DNA of 64,000 nucleotides, from the NCBI GenBank assembly GCA_902622875.1, contig CACNRW010000010.1, positions 1 through 64,000 of the forward strand, written 5' to 3'. Of the stretch, positions 1 to 10,265 are shown one piece after another. Each line of letters opens with the position of its first letter. Positions within the stretch are counted from its first letter, which is position 1. The notes under the pieces are model-generated. The model was not told where the DNA came from. It searched no databases and saw only the letters and a program-made list of their open reading frames with translations. The translations under genes were made by a program, and so were the position numbers. Source of the DNA: an uncultured SAR116 cluster alpha proteobacterium (GTDB lineage Bacteria; Pseudomonadota; Alphaproteobacteria; Puniceispirillales; Marisalimonadaceae).

Positions 1-296
1 CATATGACGTAAAAGAAGATGAACCACTGTTCCTTGGAAAAAGAGGTGGAGAACTTTCTCCAAGAATTATTCAAAGAAGAGTTGAAAATTTAAGATATGA
101 ATTAGGCTTACCATCTCATACTACCCCTCATGCACTTCGACATGCATTTGCAACTCATTTACTGTCTGGTGGAGCAGATCTAAGAGCTATTCAACAGCTT
201 TTGGGCCATTCAAGTCTTTCAACAACTCAGAGATATACTGACGTCAATGAAAGTGAATTACTAAAGTTACACAAAGCAATACACCCTCGCTCATAA
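1..296 (+). CDS. xerC: Tyrosine recombinase XerC-like, C-terminal part (5' end outside window)
   Basis: The reading frame is open from base 3 and ends at TAA 294-296, giving the last 97 residues of a tyrosine recombinase. The catalytic core is visible: an HALRHAFATHLL box (H-x-x-R), then LLGHSSLSTTQRY, which carries the second histidine and the nucleophilic tyrosine. XerC and XerD together resolve chromosome dimers at dif. The short tail ending in HPRS, and STTQRYTDV before it, look more like alphaproteobacterial XerC than XerD, but with the N-terminal domain missing this choice is an inference. A terminator follows directly. Confidence 0.8.
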   Translation, partial: YDVKEDEPLFLGKRGGELSPRIIQRRVENLRYELGLPSHTTPHALRHAFATHLLSGGADLRAIQQLLGHSSLSTTQRYTDVNESELLKLHKAIHPRS

Positions 297-332
297 AAAA
301 AGGCGGTTAAAACCGCCTAATTTAATTTTTTA
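296..332. terminator. Bidirectional terminator between xerC and katG
   Basis: AGGCGGT (301-307) pairs perfectly with ACCGCCT (312-318) around the 4-base loop TAAA. A run of A precedes the stem and a T-rich stretch follows. The hairpin is the only GC-rich element here and sits between the ends of two convergent genes, so it probably stops transcription from both sides. Confidence 0.85.
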
Positions 333-342
333 TTGATTCTTA

Positions 343-2490
<2,148 letters not shown>

Positions 2491-2520
2491 CTAAAGAGAT
2501 ATATTGAATTGATTGTTTTA

Positions 2521-2549
2521 AAAATATTAATTGTGTGGATATATGTCAA
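2521..2549 (-). promoter_or_regulatory. Putative sigma-70 promoter of katG
   Basis: On the minus strand TTGACA (2549-2544) is followed after 17 bases by TATTTT (2526-2521). The -35 is a perfect match and the spacing is ideal; the -10 is weaker. It lies about 45 bases upstream of the katG start codon, so katG can be transcribed separately from irr. Confidence 0.6.
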
Positions 2550-2553
2550 GTAG

Positions 2554-2570
2554 TTTAGAACGGTTTTAAA
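2554..2570 (-). promoter_or_regulatory. Putative Irr box (iron control element) upstream of katG
   Basis: TTTAGAA-CGG-TTTTAAA is a 7-3-7 inverted repeat with one mismatch. It resembles the TTTAGAA...TTCTAAA iron control element described for alphaproteobacterial Irr. It lies just upstream of the katG -35 and 10 bases behind the irr stop codon. Its position, outside rather than over the promoter, would suit activation or anti-silencing more than simple repression. The match to the published motif is from memory. Confidence 0.55.
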
Positions 2571-2579
2571 GTAAAAAAT

Positions 2580-2978
2580 TTAATTATGCCTCTTTAATTT
2601 TATTATAACTTCAATACCGTTGTTTAAATATCCTTGAGGAATTTCAGGTATCTTATGTAAACTTATCTCTTCGTTTTCAATATCTATTAACTCACCAGTC
2701 TCTTCGTTTAAAAAATGGTGATGATAATCCGTATTTGTATCAAATATTGCTGTATCTTTAGAAGTTTCAACTTGTTTTATAAGTCCACAATTTTTAAATT
2801 TTTTTAAACAGTTGTATACAGTAGCTATAGACATAGAATTACCAGATGAATTAATTTCATCTTGGAGATTTTCAGCGGTAAAATGTCTATTAAAACCATT
2901 TAATAGTATATCAGCGACTATCATCCTTTGTTTAGTAGGTCTAAGTCCTGCATTTCTTAATTTTTCTTTATTATTCAT
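2580..2978 (-). CDS. irr: Fur-family iron/peroxide regulator, Irr-type
   Basis: Winged-helix repressor of the Fur superfamily, 132 residues. The N-terminal GLRPTKQR helix and SIATVYNCLKKF recognition region match the DNA-binding domain. FDTNTDYHHHF (around residues 79-89) is the Irr-type histidine cluster, and the segment after it (IDIENEEISL) follows the Irr pattern. The CxxC pairs that bind structural zinc in many Fur and PerR proteins are absent, and so is the N-terminal Cys-Pro haem motif of rhizobial Irr. The neighbouring katG suggests a role in peroxide defence as well as iron or haem control. A PerR-like function cannot be excluded. Confidence 0.82.
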   Translation of the reverse strand: MNNKEKLRNAGLRPTKQRMIVADILLNGFNRHFTAENLQDEINSSGNSMSIATVYNCLKKFKNCGLIKQVETSKDTAIFDTNTDYHHHFLNEETGELIDIENEEISLHKIPEIPQGYLNNGIEVIIKLKRHN

Positions 2979-2997
2979 AGCTTCAATTATATACTAT

Positions 2998-3047
2998 TTG
3001 ATAATCGTTCTCAATATTCAAATATTATTATATTTAAATAATGTCAA
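2998..3047 (-). promoter_or_regulatory. irr promoter with an overlapping inverted-repeat operator
   Basis: On the minus strand TTGACA (3047-3042) lies 17 bases before TATTTG (3024-3019). The imperfect palindrome TTGATAATCGTTCTCAA (plus strand, 2998-3014) falls over the predicted start site and resembles a Fur/PerR-type box (GAGAACGATTATC on the minus strand). This geometry suggests autorepression of irr. The site differs from the box before katG. Confidence 0.5.
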
Positions 3048-3111
3048 GTTTGTTGTTTCTCACTTTACGAAACTATAATAAAATGTGATCTTCTTTTTGA
3101 TAGGAAAATAA

Positions 3112-4533
3112 ATGACAAGACCATGTGATCTAAACGCTACTGAAGCAAGAAAGTTAATTGGTAATAAGCAACTTTCACCCGTTGAATTAACTACAAGTTG
3201 TATTGAACAGATAGAAAAACACAATCCTTCAATAAACGCGGTTGTAGCAATTGACAAAAATGACGTATTAAAACAGGCCAAAAAAGCTGAAGACGAAGTT
3301 ATGTCAGGATCTGAACTTGGGATATTACACGGTCTCCCAGTTGGAATTAAAGATTTAAATACAGTAAAGAATTTACGCTCAACTTCTGGATCCAAAATTT
3401 ATGAAGATAGAATACCTAAAAGCGATGATACTATAGTTGAAAATATTAGAAACGAAGGTGCAATTATATTTTGTAAAACCAACACTCCAGAATTTGGTGC
3501 TGGAGGAAACACGAAAAATAGAGTTTATGGCACCACTTCTAATCCATTTGATATCACTAAAACTCCAGCAGGCTCTTCAGGTGGAAGTGCAGCTGCATTA
3601 GCAACAAACATGATGCCATTGGCAAATGGAAGTGATTACGGAGGGAGCCTAAGAACTCCAGCAGGTTTTTGTGGTGTTACTGGTTTTAGACCTTCGCCTG
3701 GACTTGTTCCTGCTACCGAAGCCTCTGTTGGCTTAAACCCTTTTTCGGTTCAAGGTCCTATGGGAAGAAATGTTTCGGATACTTACCTACTACTTCAAGC
3801 TCAAGTTAATTTAAACAGAATAGATCCATTTTCCAGTCTAGATAGTTTATCAATGCCCGATGAACTATTAAGTGCAGATTTATCTGGAATTAAAATGGCT
3901 TTTTCATATGATCTTGGATGCGCTCCAGTCGATAACGATATAAAATCAACATTTTTAAATAAGATTGATACTTTTAAAAGTAATTTTCTAACTGCCGATC
4001 AAGGTGAACCAGATTTTTTAGATATTCACAGTTGCTTTGAAGTTATAAGAGGCTTTAACTATGTTGCTTCTCATAAAGACAAACTTGATAATTATAGAGA
4101 TTTATTAGGACCGAATGTAATTGATAATGTTGAAAGAGGATTAAAGTATAGTCTTGCTGACGTTTCATCAGCTCATGTAATGCAAACAAAAATATATAAA
4201 AACTTTAGAAATTTTTTTAATGATTATGATGTCTTAATCTGCCCTGCTGCATCAGTATCGCCTTATCCACACGAGCAATTATTTGTAGATAATATTAATG
4301 GCGAAAAATTGCCAACTTATATGCGCTGGTTATCACTAAGTTATGCATCAACAATGGCAATTCCATGCGTTTGGGCATTACCATGTGGTTTAGATCATAA
4401 AGAAATGCCTTTCGGCATCCAATTAATTGCTCCTGCTGGTAGAGATGTAGAGTTATCAGAAATTGCGAAAAGCTTAGAAACAATTTTAATGACAAATGAA
4501 AAAACTAAAAGACCTACACCATTAATAAAATAA
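3112..4533 (+). CDS. Amidase (amidase signature family)
   Basis: Hydrolase of the amidase signature family, 473 residues, which cleaves carboxylic amides. The Ser-cisSer-Lys triad is recognisable: K80 in GLPVGIKDL, the cis-serine in AGSSGGSAAA (residues 153-161), and nucleophile S179 in GSDYGGSLRTPAG. AGGA lies before the ATG. The second amidase in the window (23530-24813) is a distinct paralog. The substrate cannot be read from sequence; GatA is unlikely because no gatB or gatC neighbour is present. The MBL-fold gene follows after 17 bases, so the two are probably co-transcribed. Confidence 0.88.
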   Translation: MTRPCDLNATEARKLIGNKQLSPVELTTSCIEQIEKHNPSINAVVAIDKNDVLKQAKKAEDEVMSGSELGILHGLPVGIKDLNTVKNLRSTSGSKIYEDRIPKSDDTIVENIRNEGAIIFCKTNTPEFGAGGNTKNRVYGTTSNPFDITKTPAGSSGGSAAALATNMMPLANGSDYGGSLRTPAGFCGVTGFRPSPGLVPATEASVGLNPFSVQGPMGRNVSDTYLLLQAQVNLNRIDPFSSLDSLSMPDELLSADLSGIKMAFSYDLGCAPVDNDIKSTFLNKIDTFKSNFLTADQGEPDFLDIHSCFEVIRGFNYVASHKDKLDNYRDLLGPNVIDNVERGLKYSLADVSSAHVMQTKIYKNFRNFFNDYDVLICPAASVSPYPHEQLFVDNINGEKLPTYMRWLSLSYASTMAIPCVWALPCGLDHKEMPFGIQLIAPAGRDVELSEIAKSLETILMTNEKTKRPTPLIK

Positions 4534-4550
4534 TTTAATAAGGTTTAAAG

Positions 4551-5444
4551 ATGAACAAAATAAAAATAGACGAAAATCTCCATATCAAAGGGTTTTTTGA
4601 TGATCAAACATCTACGATAAGCTACGTTGTTCATGACAATATAGAAAAAAAATGTGCTGTTATTGATAGTGTCTTAGATTTTGATTATTCGTCTGGTGAT
4701 ATAGATTATGTAAATGCAGATAAAATAATATCTTATGTTGATCAAAAAAAACTAAATGTAGAATGGCTTGTTGAGACTCACGTCCACGCAGATCACTTAT
4801 CTGCTTCTCCTTATATTCAAAAAAGACTTGGGGGTAAGATAGGAATATCTGAAAAAATTTCAGATATTCAAAATATTTTTGGGAAAACATTTAATGCTGG
4901 TACTGAGTTTCAAAGAGATGGTAGTCAATTTGATAAACTATTTAAAGATAATGATGAGTACAAAATTGGAAATATAAATTGTAAAGTCATTAATACACCA
5001 GGACATACCCCTGCGTGTACGGCTCATGTCATTGGAAACTCTATTTTTGTAGGTGACACATTATTTATGCCTGACTTAGGTAGTGCAAGAGCAGACTTTC
5101 CAGGTGGAGACGCCCGCCAACTTTATAGATCGATACAGAAAATATTAAGTTATCCTGATGAAACAAGAATTTTTGTTTGTCACGATTATCCACCTTCTTC
5201 AAGAGAAGTAAAATGGTCAACAACGGTTGGTGAACAGAAAGAAAATAATGTTCATGTTAAAACATCAATTTTAGAAGATGAGTTTGTTAAGATCAGAGAA
5301 GCTAGAGATAAAACACTAAAAATGCCTAAACTTATTATTCCTTCAATTCAAGTGAACATGAGGGCCGGTAACCTACCACCACCAGAAGACAATGGTAGTG
5401 TTTACATAAAGGTTCCTATTAATAGTATAAAAAATTTAGTCTAA
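4551..5444 (+). CDS. MBL-fold hydrolase, persulfide dioxygenase-like (ETHE1/Blh type)
   Basis: Metallo-beta-lactamase fold protein of 297 residues. The signature THVHADHLSA gives H77, H79, D81 and H82; H152 (TPGHTP), D169 (VGDTLF) and H211 (VCHDYPP) complete the set. PDLGSARADFPGGDA is characteristic of the ETHE1/Blh group, which oxidises glutathione persulfide to sulfite using one mononuclear iron. Unlike some relatives, it has no rhodanese domain and no DUF442 domain. It follows the amidase closely. Its last nine bases overlap the convergent aminotransferase gene. The persulfide substrate is inferred from the family. Confidence 0.8.
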   Translation: MNKIKIDENLHIKGFFDDQTSTISYVVHDNIEKKCAVIDSVLDFDYSSGDIDYVNADKIISYVDQKKLNVEWLVETHVHADHLSASPYIQKRLGGKIGISEKISDIQNIFGKTFNAGTEFQRDGSQFDKLFKDNDEYKIGNINCKVINTPGHTPACTAHVIGNSIFVGDTLFMPDLGSARADFPGGDARQLYRSIQKILSYPDETRIFVCHDYPPSSREVKWSTTVGEQKENNVHVKTSILEDEFVKIREARDKTLKMPKLIIPSIQVNMRAGNLPPPEDNGSVYIKVPINSIKNLV

Positions 5445-6749
5445 ATCTTTAAGAACAGATTGAACAATTTCAAAAATTTTATCAATATCATGTTTTTCTG
5501 CTATTAACGGCGGTGAAAAAGCTAGAGTATCTCCTGTAACTCTTAACATCAAACCTTTGTGCCAAGCTTTTTTCATTGCTTCATAACCACGAGCACCAAC
5601 TGCTCCTGGCCTTGGGGCAATCTCTATAGCAGCGACCAAGCCTAAATTTCTGATATCAATGACATTCTTATCATTTTTAAGTTGGTGAATTACACTTTCT
5701 AAATACCTTGCTGTTTTACCAGCTTTATTGAATAAATCTTCGTCTCTATAAATGTCTAAGGCAGCTAGACCTGCTGCTGAGGCGATTGGGTGTCCAGAAT
5801 ACGTATATCCATGAAAAAGTTCTATTGGCATATCAGCTTCATCCATCATAATATCATATATTTCTTTGGATACTACAGCTGCTCCCATTGGAATTATACC
5901 ATTGGTAATCGCCTTAGCACATGAAATAATATCAGGTGTAACTCCAAAATATTCTGAAGCGGTGGCTTTTCCTAAGCGACCAAAACCAGTTATTACTTCA
6001 TCAAAAATTAATAAAATATCATGCCTATCACAAATTTCTCTTAATCTTTTTAAGTAATTTTTAGGTGGTGGGAGAACCCCTGTTGATCCTGCTATTGGCT
6101 CAACAATTACTGAAGCAATTGTGGATGCATCGTGAAGAGCTACAATATTTTCTAGAGTGTCAGCCAAATAATCACCATGTTCAGGAGACCCTTTAGAAAA
6201 TTTATTTTTATCTGGCAGGTGAGTGTGAGATATATGATCAACGCCAGAGAGTAGTGTTCCAAAATACTGTCTATTTCGTGGCATACCTCCAACAGAAATC
6301 CCCCCAAAACCTACACCATGATATCCTCTTTCACGACCAATTAATCTCGTCTTTGTCCCTTTTCCTCTAGCCCTGTGGTAAGCTAAAGCAATTTTAAGAG
6401 TGCTGTCTACAGCCTCTGAACCAGAATTTGTAAAAAAGACATGATCTAAACCCTTAGGAAACAAGTCAGCAACACGACTTGCTAATTCAAAAGCTTTTGG
6501 ATGTCCATATTGAAAACTTGGGGCAAAATCTAAAGTGGCCGCTTGTTGAGAAATTGCTGACGTAATCTCTGGTCTATTATGTCCTGCGTTGACACACCAT
6601 AATCCAGCAGCACTATCTAAAATATCTTTGCCAGTTTCACTTTTGTAATACATGCCATCAGCTGAAACAACCATCCTAGGGTCTTTTTTGAAATCCCTAT
6701 TGGCAGTAAATGGCATCCAATAAGATTCTAAGTCGTTCAATCTTTTCAT
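5436..6749 (-). CDS. Class III aminotransferase, omega-amino acid:pyruvate type
   Basis: PLP enzyme of 437 residues that moves an amino group from an omega-amino acid such as beta-alanine, or from an amine, to pyruvate. The PLP-binding lysine is K279 in CAKAITNG, the conserved aspartate D250 lies in LLIFDEVITGFGR, and TNSGSEAVDSTLK binds the cofactor phosphate. The opening SYWMPFTANRDFK is typical of omega-amino acid:pyruvate transaminases. The exact donor is not certain. The gene ends convergently against the MBL gene and has its own upstream gap of 93 bases. Confidence 0.9.
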   Translation of the reverse strand: MKRLNDLESYWMPFTANRDFKKDPRMVVSADGMYYKSETGKDILDSAAGLWCVNAGHNRPEITSAISQQAATLDFAPSFQYGHPKAFELASRVADLFPKGLDHVFFTNSGSEAVDSTLKIALAYHRARGKGTKTRLIGRERGYHGVGFGGISVGGMPRNRQYFGTLLSGVDHISHTHLPDKNKFSKGSPEHGDYLADTLENIVALHDASTIASVIVEPIAGSTGVLPPPKNYLKRLREICDRHDILLIFDEVITGFGRLGKATASEYFGVTPDIISCAKAITNGIIPMGAAVVSKEIYDIMMDEADMPIELFHGYTYSGHPIASAAGLAALDIYRDEDLFNKAGKTARYLESVIHQLKNDKNVIDIRNLGLVAAIEIAPRPGAVGARGYEAMKKAWHKGLMLRVTGDTLAFSPPLIAEKHDIDKIFEIVQSVLKDLD

Positions 6750-6842
6750 AATATATCTCCAAAAGCTTAACCAAAAAAACTGGCTTCTTATCCCATTACT
6801 GTGACAAGATGAATTGACTAGGTCAAGTTAATGATTATTTTG

Positions 6843-7970
6843 CTAAAAAAATAAATCATTATGAACACCAAGTTTTGGGGCTTTTTCCTCTATTTTAGCT
6901 TTTCTAAATTGATTGTCTATAGGAACAGGTAAGGCAGGTATTTCGTGTCCTTCTTCACTTAAAATTTTTCTTGAAAAAATCTCTCTTACTTTAAAATGGT
7001 TGTCATTTATAGCTTCTTCCAATGATTTAACTATAGAACAACAACAATCGGCTTTTTCAAAAACATCAAACCAATGATCTTTATTTTTTAATTTAATTAT
7101 ATCTCTGATTCTCTGAATAACTTTCTTTGGATTATCATCCATATTTATATATTTTTTAGGTAAATCTATTGCCTCACAAAACTTATTCCAAAACCTGTCT
7201 TCTAAAGGTGCAGCCGCCAAATAACCGCCATCTTTTGTCTCATAAATATTATATCTAGGAGATCCCCCAGATAAAGTTGAGTCAGAGTTACCGGGCCAAC
7301 TGTTTTTTGAAAAGCCGGATCCTAACCCCCAAAACATAAAGGGGAATAGATTGTCTGTCATTGAAATATCAATGTAAGATCCTTCCTGATTCATATCTCT
7401 TTTTCTGAGGGCCAACAAAATATTTATTACGGCCGGATATGACCCACCTGCTATATCAGCGATTAATCCTGGAGGGACTACTGTCTTGTCACTACTTCCC
7501 ATACTTAAGCTTAACAACCCTGTGTTTCCAATGTAATTTAGATCATGACCAGCTACCATACTTTTAGGACCTTTCTGTCCATAGCCAGTTATAGAAACAT
7601 AAATTATTTTCTTATTAATTTTTTTTAAAGTTTCATAATCTAAACCAAGCCTTTTCATAACGCCCGGCCTAAATTGTTCAATTATAATATCAGTCTCTCT
7701 AATTATTAGCTCCAAAATTTTTAAATTTTTTGGATCTTTTAGATCTAATGATAAACTCTTCTTTCCTCTATTAAGCATTGAAAAAGATACACTTTGATCA
7801 TTCCATTTAGGCTGAGACAACCTTATCTCATCACCAATCTCGGGTCTTTCAATTTTAATAACTTCTGCACCAGTTTCTGCTAAAAACAAACTTGCAAGTG
7901 GTCCCGGTAAGAGAGTAGAAAAGTCAATAACTTTAACACCTGCGAGAGAGCCTTTTATTGAGTCATTCAT
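6843..7970 (-). CDS. Alpha-methylacyl-CoA racemase-like CaiB/BaiF-family enzyme
   Basis: Family III CoA-transferase fold, 375 residues. It keeps the racemase residues of the AMACR/MCR branch: H142 and D143 in GHDLNYIG and D172 in IADIAGGS, with the 30-residue H-to-D spacing known from mycobacterial MCR. AMACR enzymes epimerise 2-methyl-branched acyl-CoAs so that beta-oxidation can proceed. The downstream aminotransferase and upstream FAH-family gene lie on the same strand. A CoA-transferase activity is possible, but the catalytic pattern favours racemase. Confidence 0.82.
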   Translation of the reverse strand: MNDSIKGSLAGVKVIDFSTLLPGPLASLFLAETGAEVIKIERPEIGDEIRLSQPKWNDQSVSFSMLNRGKKSLSLDLKDPKNLKILELIIRETDIIIEQFRPGVMKRLGLDYETLKKINKKIIYVSITGYGQKGPKSMVAGHDLNYIGNTGLLSLSMGSSDKTVVPPGLIADIAGGSYPAVINILLALRKRDMNQEGSYIDISMTDNLFPFMFWGLGSGFSKNSWPGNSDSTLSGGSPRYNIYETKDGGYLAAAPLEDRFWNKFCEAIDLPKKYINMDDNPKKVIQRIRDIIKLKNKDHWFDVFEKADCCCSIVKSLEEAINDNHFKVREIFSRKILSEEGHEIPALPVPIDNQFRKAKIEEKAPKLGVHNDLFF

Positions 7971-7988
7971 CTTAAAATCCTTAATTAT

Positions 7989-9122
7989 TTATAAAAGGTC
8001 TCTTTGACTTAAATTCTTTATCATTGAAGCTATTCCAAAATCCCACTGTGGACACGCTGTGGATAAATTCACATAATTTATTAATTCTCCCAAATTAGGT
8101 TCTGAAATTGTAACTTTGTCTCCAATTTTATGAGTAAAGCCTTCACCAACAACATCTCTATCTTCTGTAGGGGCGAATAAAGTGCCCAAAAACAACATAA
8201 ATCCGTCTGGATATTGATGATGTCTACCTATAGTTTGACTTACAAGATCTTCTGGATCTCTACTTATTTCAGACATAGAGCTTGAACCATTTAGCACATA
8301 ATCATCTTTACCCTCGACTTTGAGAGATATATGGGCTGATCTCATGTCATTAAGGGTGTAGCTTTCATCAAAAATTCTTATAAATGGTCCTATTGAACAA
8401 GAGGCATTATTATCTTTTGCTTTGCCTAAAAGGAGAGCAGAACGCCCTTCTACATCTCTTAAATTAACATCATTACCAAGAGTAGCTCCTTTAATTACTC
8501 CTTTACTATTAACTGCTAAAACAATTTCAGGCTCAGGATTATTCCAATTAGAAATTGGATTTAACCCAACTTCTGCTCCAAAACCAACAGATGATAAAGT
8601 TTGAGCCTTAGTAAAAACTTCCGCATCTTTACCTATTCCAACCTCTAAATATTGTGACCATAAGCCTTCGCTAATAAGCGCTTTTTTCACTTCATTAGCT
8701 TTTTGTGAACCAGGAATGATATTTTGCAAACTATCGCCAATTAATCCTCCAATATGATTTCTCAGACTTTCTGCTTTCTTGGGATCACCTGCTGCTCTCT
8801 CTTCAATAACTCTTTCAACCATAGATTTAGCAAACGTAACACCACACGCTTTAATAGCTTGGAAATCACAGGGAGCGAGCAGAGATATATCTGAGTTTTT
8901 TTTCATGCTAGTTTCAAACAAATCTTCAGCAGAGACAAGTTTGGCACTATCACAACGACCTAAATATTCATTGATGTCGTTAAGCTCGAGTAAATCTCTT
9001 ATAGTAGGAATTTCTTTTGATGTTATGTCATATACATAGTTGTCTTTTATAGTTACTAAACAAGGACCACCTTGTGCGGTGTTCCAAACTCTTCCAACAA
9101 AACATCCTTCTGTATAATTCAT
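7989..9122 (-). CDS. Fumarylacetoacetate hydrolase family protein (hydrolase or sugar-acid dehydratase)
   Basis: FAH-fold enzyme of 377 residues. The metal site is suggested by NNPEPEIVLAV (Glu-x-Glu) and GNDVNLRDVEG (Asp). The following SCSIGPFIRIFD block resembles the branch that includes 2-keto-3-deoxy-pentonate dehydratases, so dehydration of a 2-keto-3-deoxy sugar acid is as likely as C-C hydrolysis. The frame can also start at GTG 9125, but AGGAGG at 9134-9129 is only 3 bases from that GTG and 6 bases from the ATG at 9122, so I chose the ATG. It lies 18 bases upstream of the AMACR-like gene, in a probable operon. Confidence 0.8.
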   Translation of the reverse strand: MNYTEGCFVGRVWNTAQGGPCLVTIKDNYVYDITSKEIPTIRDLLELNDINEYLGRCDSAKLVSAEDLFETSMKKNSDISLLAPCDFQAIKACGVTFAKSMVERVIEERAAGDPKKAESLRNHIGGLIGDSLQNIIPGSQKANEVKKALISEGLWSQYLEVGIGKDAEVFTKAQTLSSVGFGAEVGLNPISNWNNPEPEIVLAVNSKGVIKGATLGNDVNLRDVEGRSALLLGKAKDNNASCSIGPFIRIFDESYTLNDMRSAHISLKVEGKDDYVLNGSSSMSEISRDPEDLVSQTIGRHHQYPDGFMLFLGTLFAPTEDRDVVGEGFTHKIGDKVTISEPNLGELINYVNLSTACPQWDFGIASMIKNLSQRDLL

Positions 9123-9226
9123 CACTCACCTCCTCAAAAACTAATAGGATTAATATAAATGAAAATTTGAATAATTAAATTTAATTATATAATGTTTATG
9201 TTTAATTACTTTAATGGAGTGTTTTA

Positions 9227-9604
9227 ATGAGTGCATTTTTTGAATTGAGAGTTTATCAAATTTCTCCTGGAAAAATGGATGAATGGGTATCATATATGGA
9301 AAAAACTATCATGCCTTTTCAAGTGGAAAAAGGTATGGTTATTCATGGAAGTTTTGTCATGGATAGTTCCGATCAATTTGCTTTGGAAAATGGCGAACGC
9401 GTTATGAATTCCGAAGAAAAGGGTAATACCTATGTGTGGATCAGAAGATTTGAAAGCCAGGAAGAAAAAGTAAAACTTTATAAAGATGTTTATGAAAGTA
9501 AAGAGTGGTTAGAAAACATCGCTCCCACAGTTGCAAAACTTGTAGACAGAAATTCTATACTTGTTCAAAACTTAAGTTCTACTCCTTTATCTGTAATGAA
9601 ATAA
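9227..9604 (+). CDS. NIPSNAP-family protein
   Basis: Small 125-residue protein of the dimeric alpha-beta barrel type. The opening FFELRVYQISPGKMDEWV and the central TYVWIRRFES are typical of NIPSNAP domains, which occur in bacterial catabolic clusters with unclear roles. It has no signal peptide and is probably cytoplasmic. GGAG lies before the ATG. It starts a rightward run with the GST and dehydrogenase genes, 13 bases ahead of the GST. Confidence 0.8.
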   Translation: MSAFFELRVYQISPGKMDEWVSYMEKTIMPFQVEKGMVIHGSFVMDSSDQFALENGERVMNSEEKGNTYVWIRRFESQEEKVKLYKDVYESKEWLENIAPTVAKLVDRNSILVQNLSSTPLSVMK

Positions 9605-9617
9605 AAAGGACAATTTC

Positions 9618-10235
9618 TTGATACAATTATACGGAAGACGAAACTCTATTAATGTTCAGAAAGTTTCGTGGGCTCTTTGCGAATTAAATATTGAATTTAA
9701 GTGGCACGATGAGCATGGAAAGTTTGGATCTGTTAATGTAGAAAACTATGAGAAGTTGAACCCTCAACTAATTGTTCCTACTTTGGATCATAATGGTACT
9801 ATAATTAATCAATCAAACAGCATTGTAAGATATCTTTATAGAAAATATACTGATGTTTACGAAATTTCAAAAGCAGAAGATATTGCAATTGCTGAGCAGT
9901 GGATGGAATTTCAAGCAACTGACTTACAATTAAATATGACACCAATATTCTGGGGATTAGTAAGAAACCCTCCTGAAGATCGGGATCAAGAGCTTATTGA
10001 TAAGAATATTGTCTTATTGAATAAAAAATTTGAAATCTTTGATAATTTTTTGAGCGACCGGGAGTATATTTTAAATAATAGTTTTGGTATGTCAGATATT
10101 ATTATGGGTGTTGCTTCCTATAGGTATAATTCTTTGCCAATAGAGCGTCCTAATTTAACAAATTTAAAACTTTGGTATGATAAAATAATTAAACGAGACT
10201 GTTTTAATAAAAATATTTTTGGTACCTTTTCTTAA
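9618..10235 (+). CDS. Glutathione S-transferase family protein
   Basis: 205-residue two-domain GST. The thioredoxin-like N-terminal domain begins IQLYGRRNSINVQKV; the cis-proline lies in LIVPTLDHNG, and QSNSIVRYL is the glutathione-binding loop. An all-helical C-terminal domain follows. The start is TTG at 9618, supported by AAGGA (9606-9610) seven bases upstream and by the fact that the domain begins immediately. Bacterial GSTs of this kind conjugate, isomerise or dehalogenate electrophiles. Its place between the NIPSNAP and dehydrogenase genes suggests detoxification of a catabolic intermediate. Confidence 0.85.
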   Translation: MIQLYGRRNSINVQKVSWALCELNIEFKWHDEHGKFGSVNVENYEKLNPQLIVPTLDHNGTIINQSNSIVRYLYRKYTDVYEISKAEDIAIAEQWMEFQATDLQLNMTPIFWGLVRNPPEDRDQELIDKNIVLLNKKFEIFDNFLSDREYILNNSFGMSDIIMGVASYRYNSLPIERPNLTNLKLWYDKIIKRDCFNKNIFGTFS

Positions 10236-10265
10236 ATTAATGAGTACCTGCCTCAGGAGATTCTC

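Noticed and set aside
2580-2978. PerR instead of Irr
   Set aside because: The CxxC zinc motifs are missing and the FDTN...HHHF region follows Irr. A peroxide-sensing role is still possible and is noted.
3060-3395. Antisense frame over the start of the first amidase
   Set aside because: It overlaps a convincing amidase N-terminus and the irr/amidase promoter region, and has no recognisable domain.
4551-5444. Glyoxalase II or lactonase
   Set aside because: The PDLGSARADFPGGDA segment and the metal residue set fit the ETHE1/Blh branch, so a persulfide dioxygenase is preferred.
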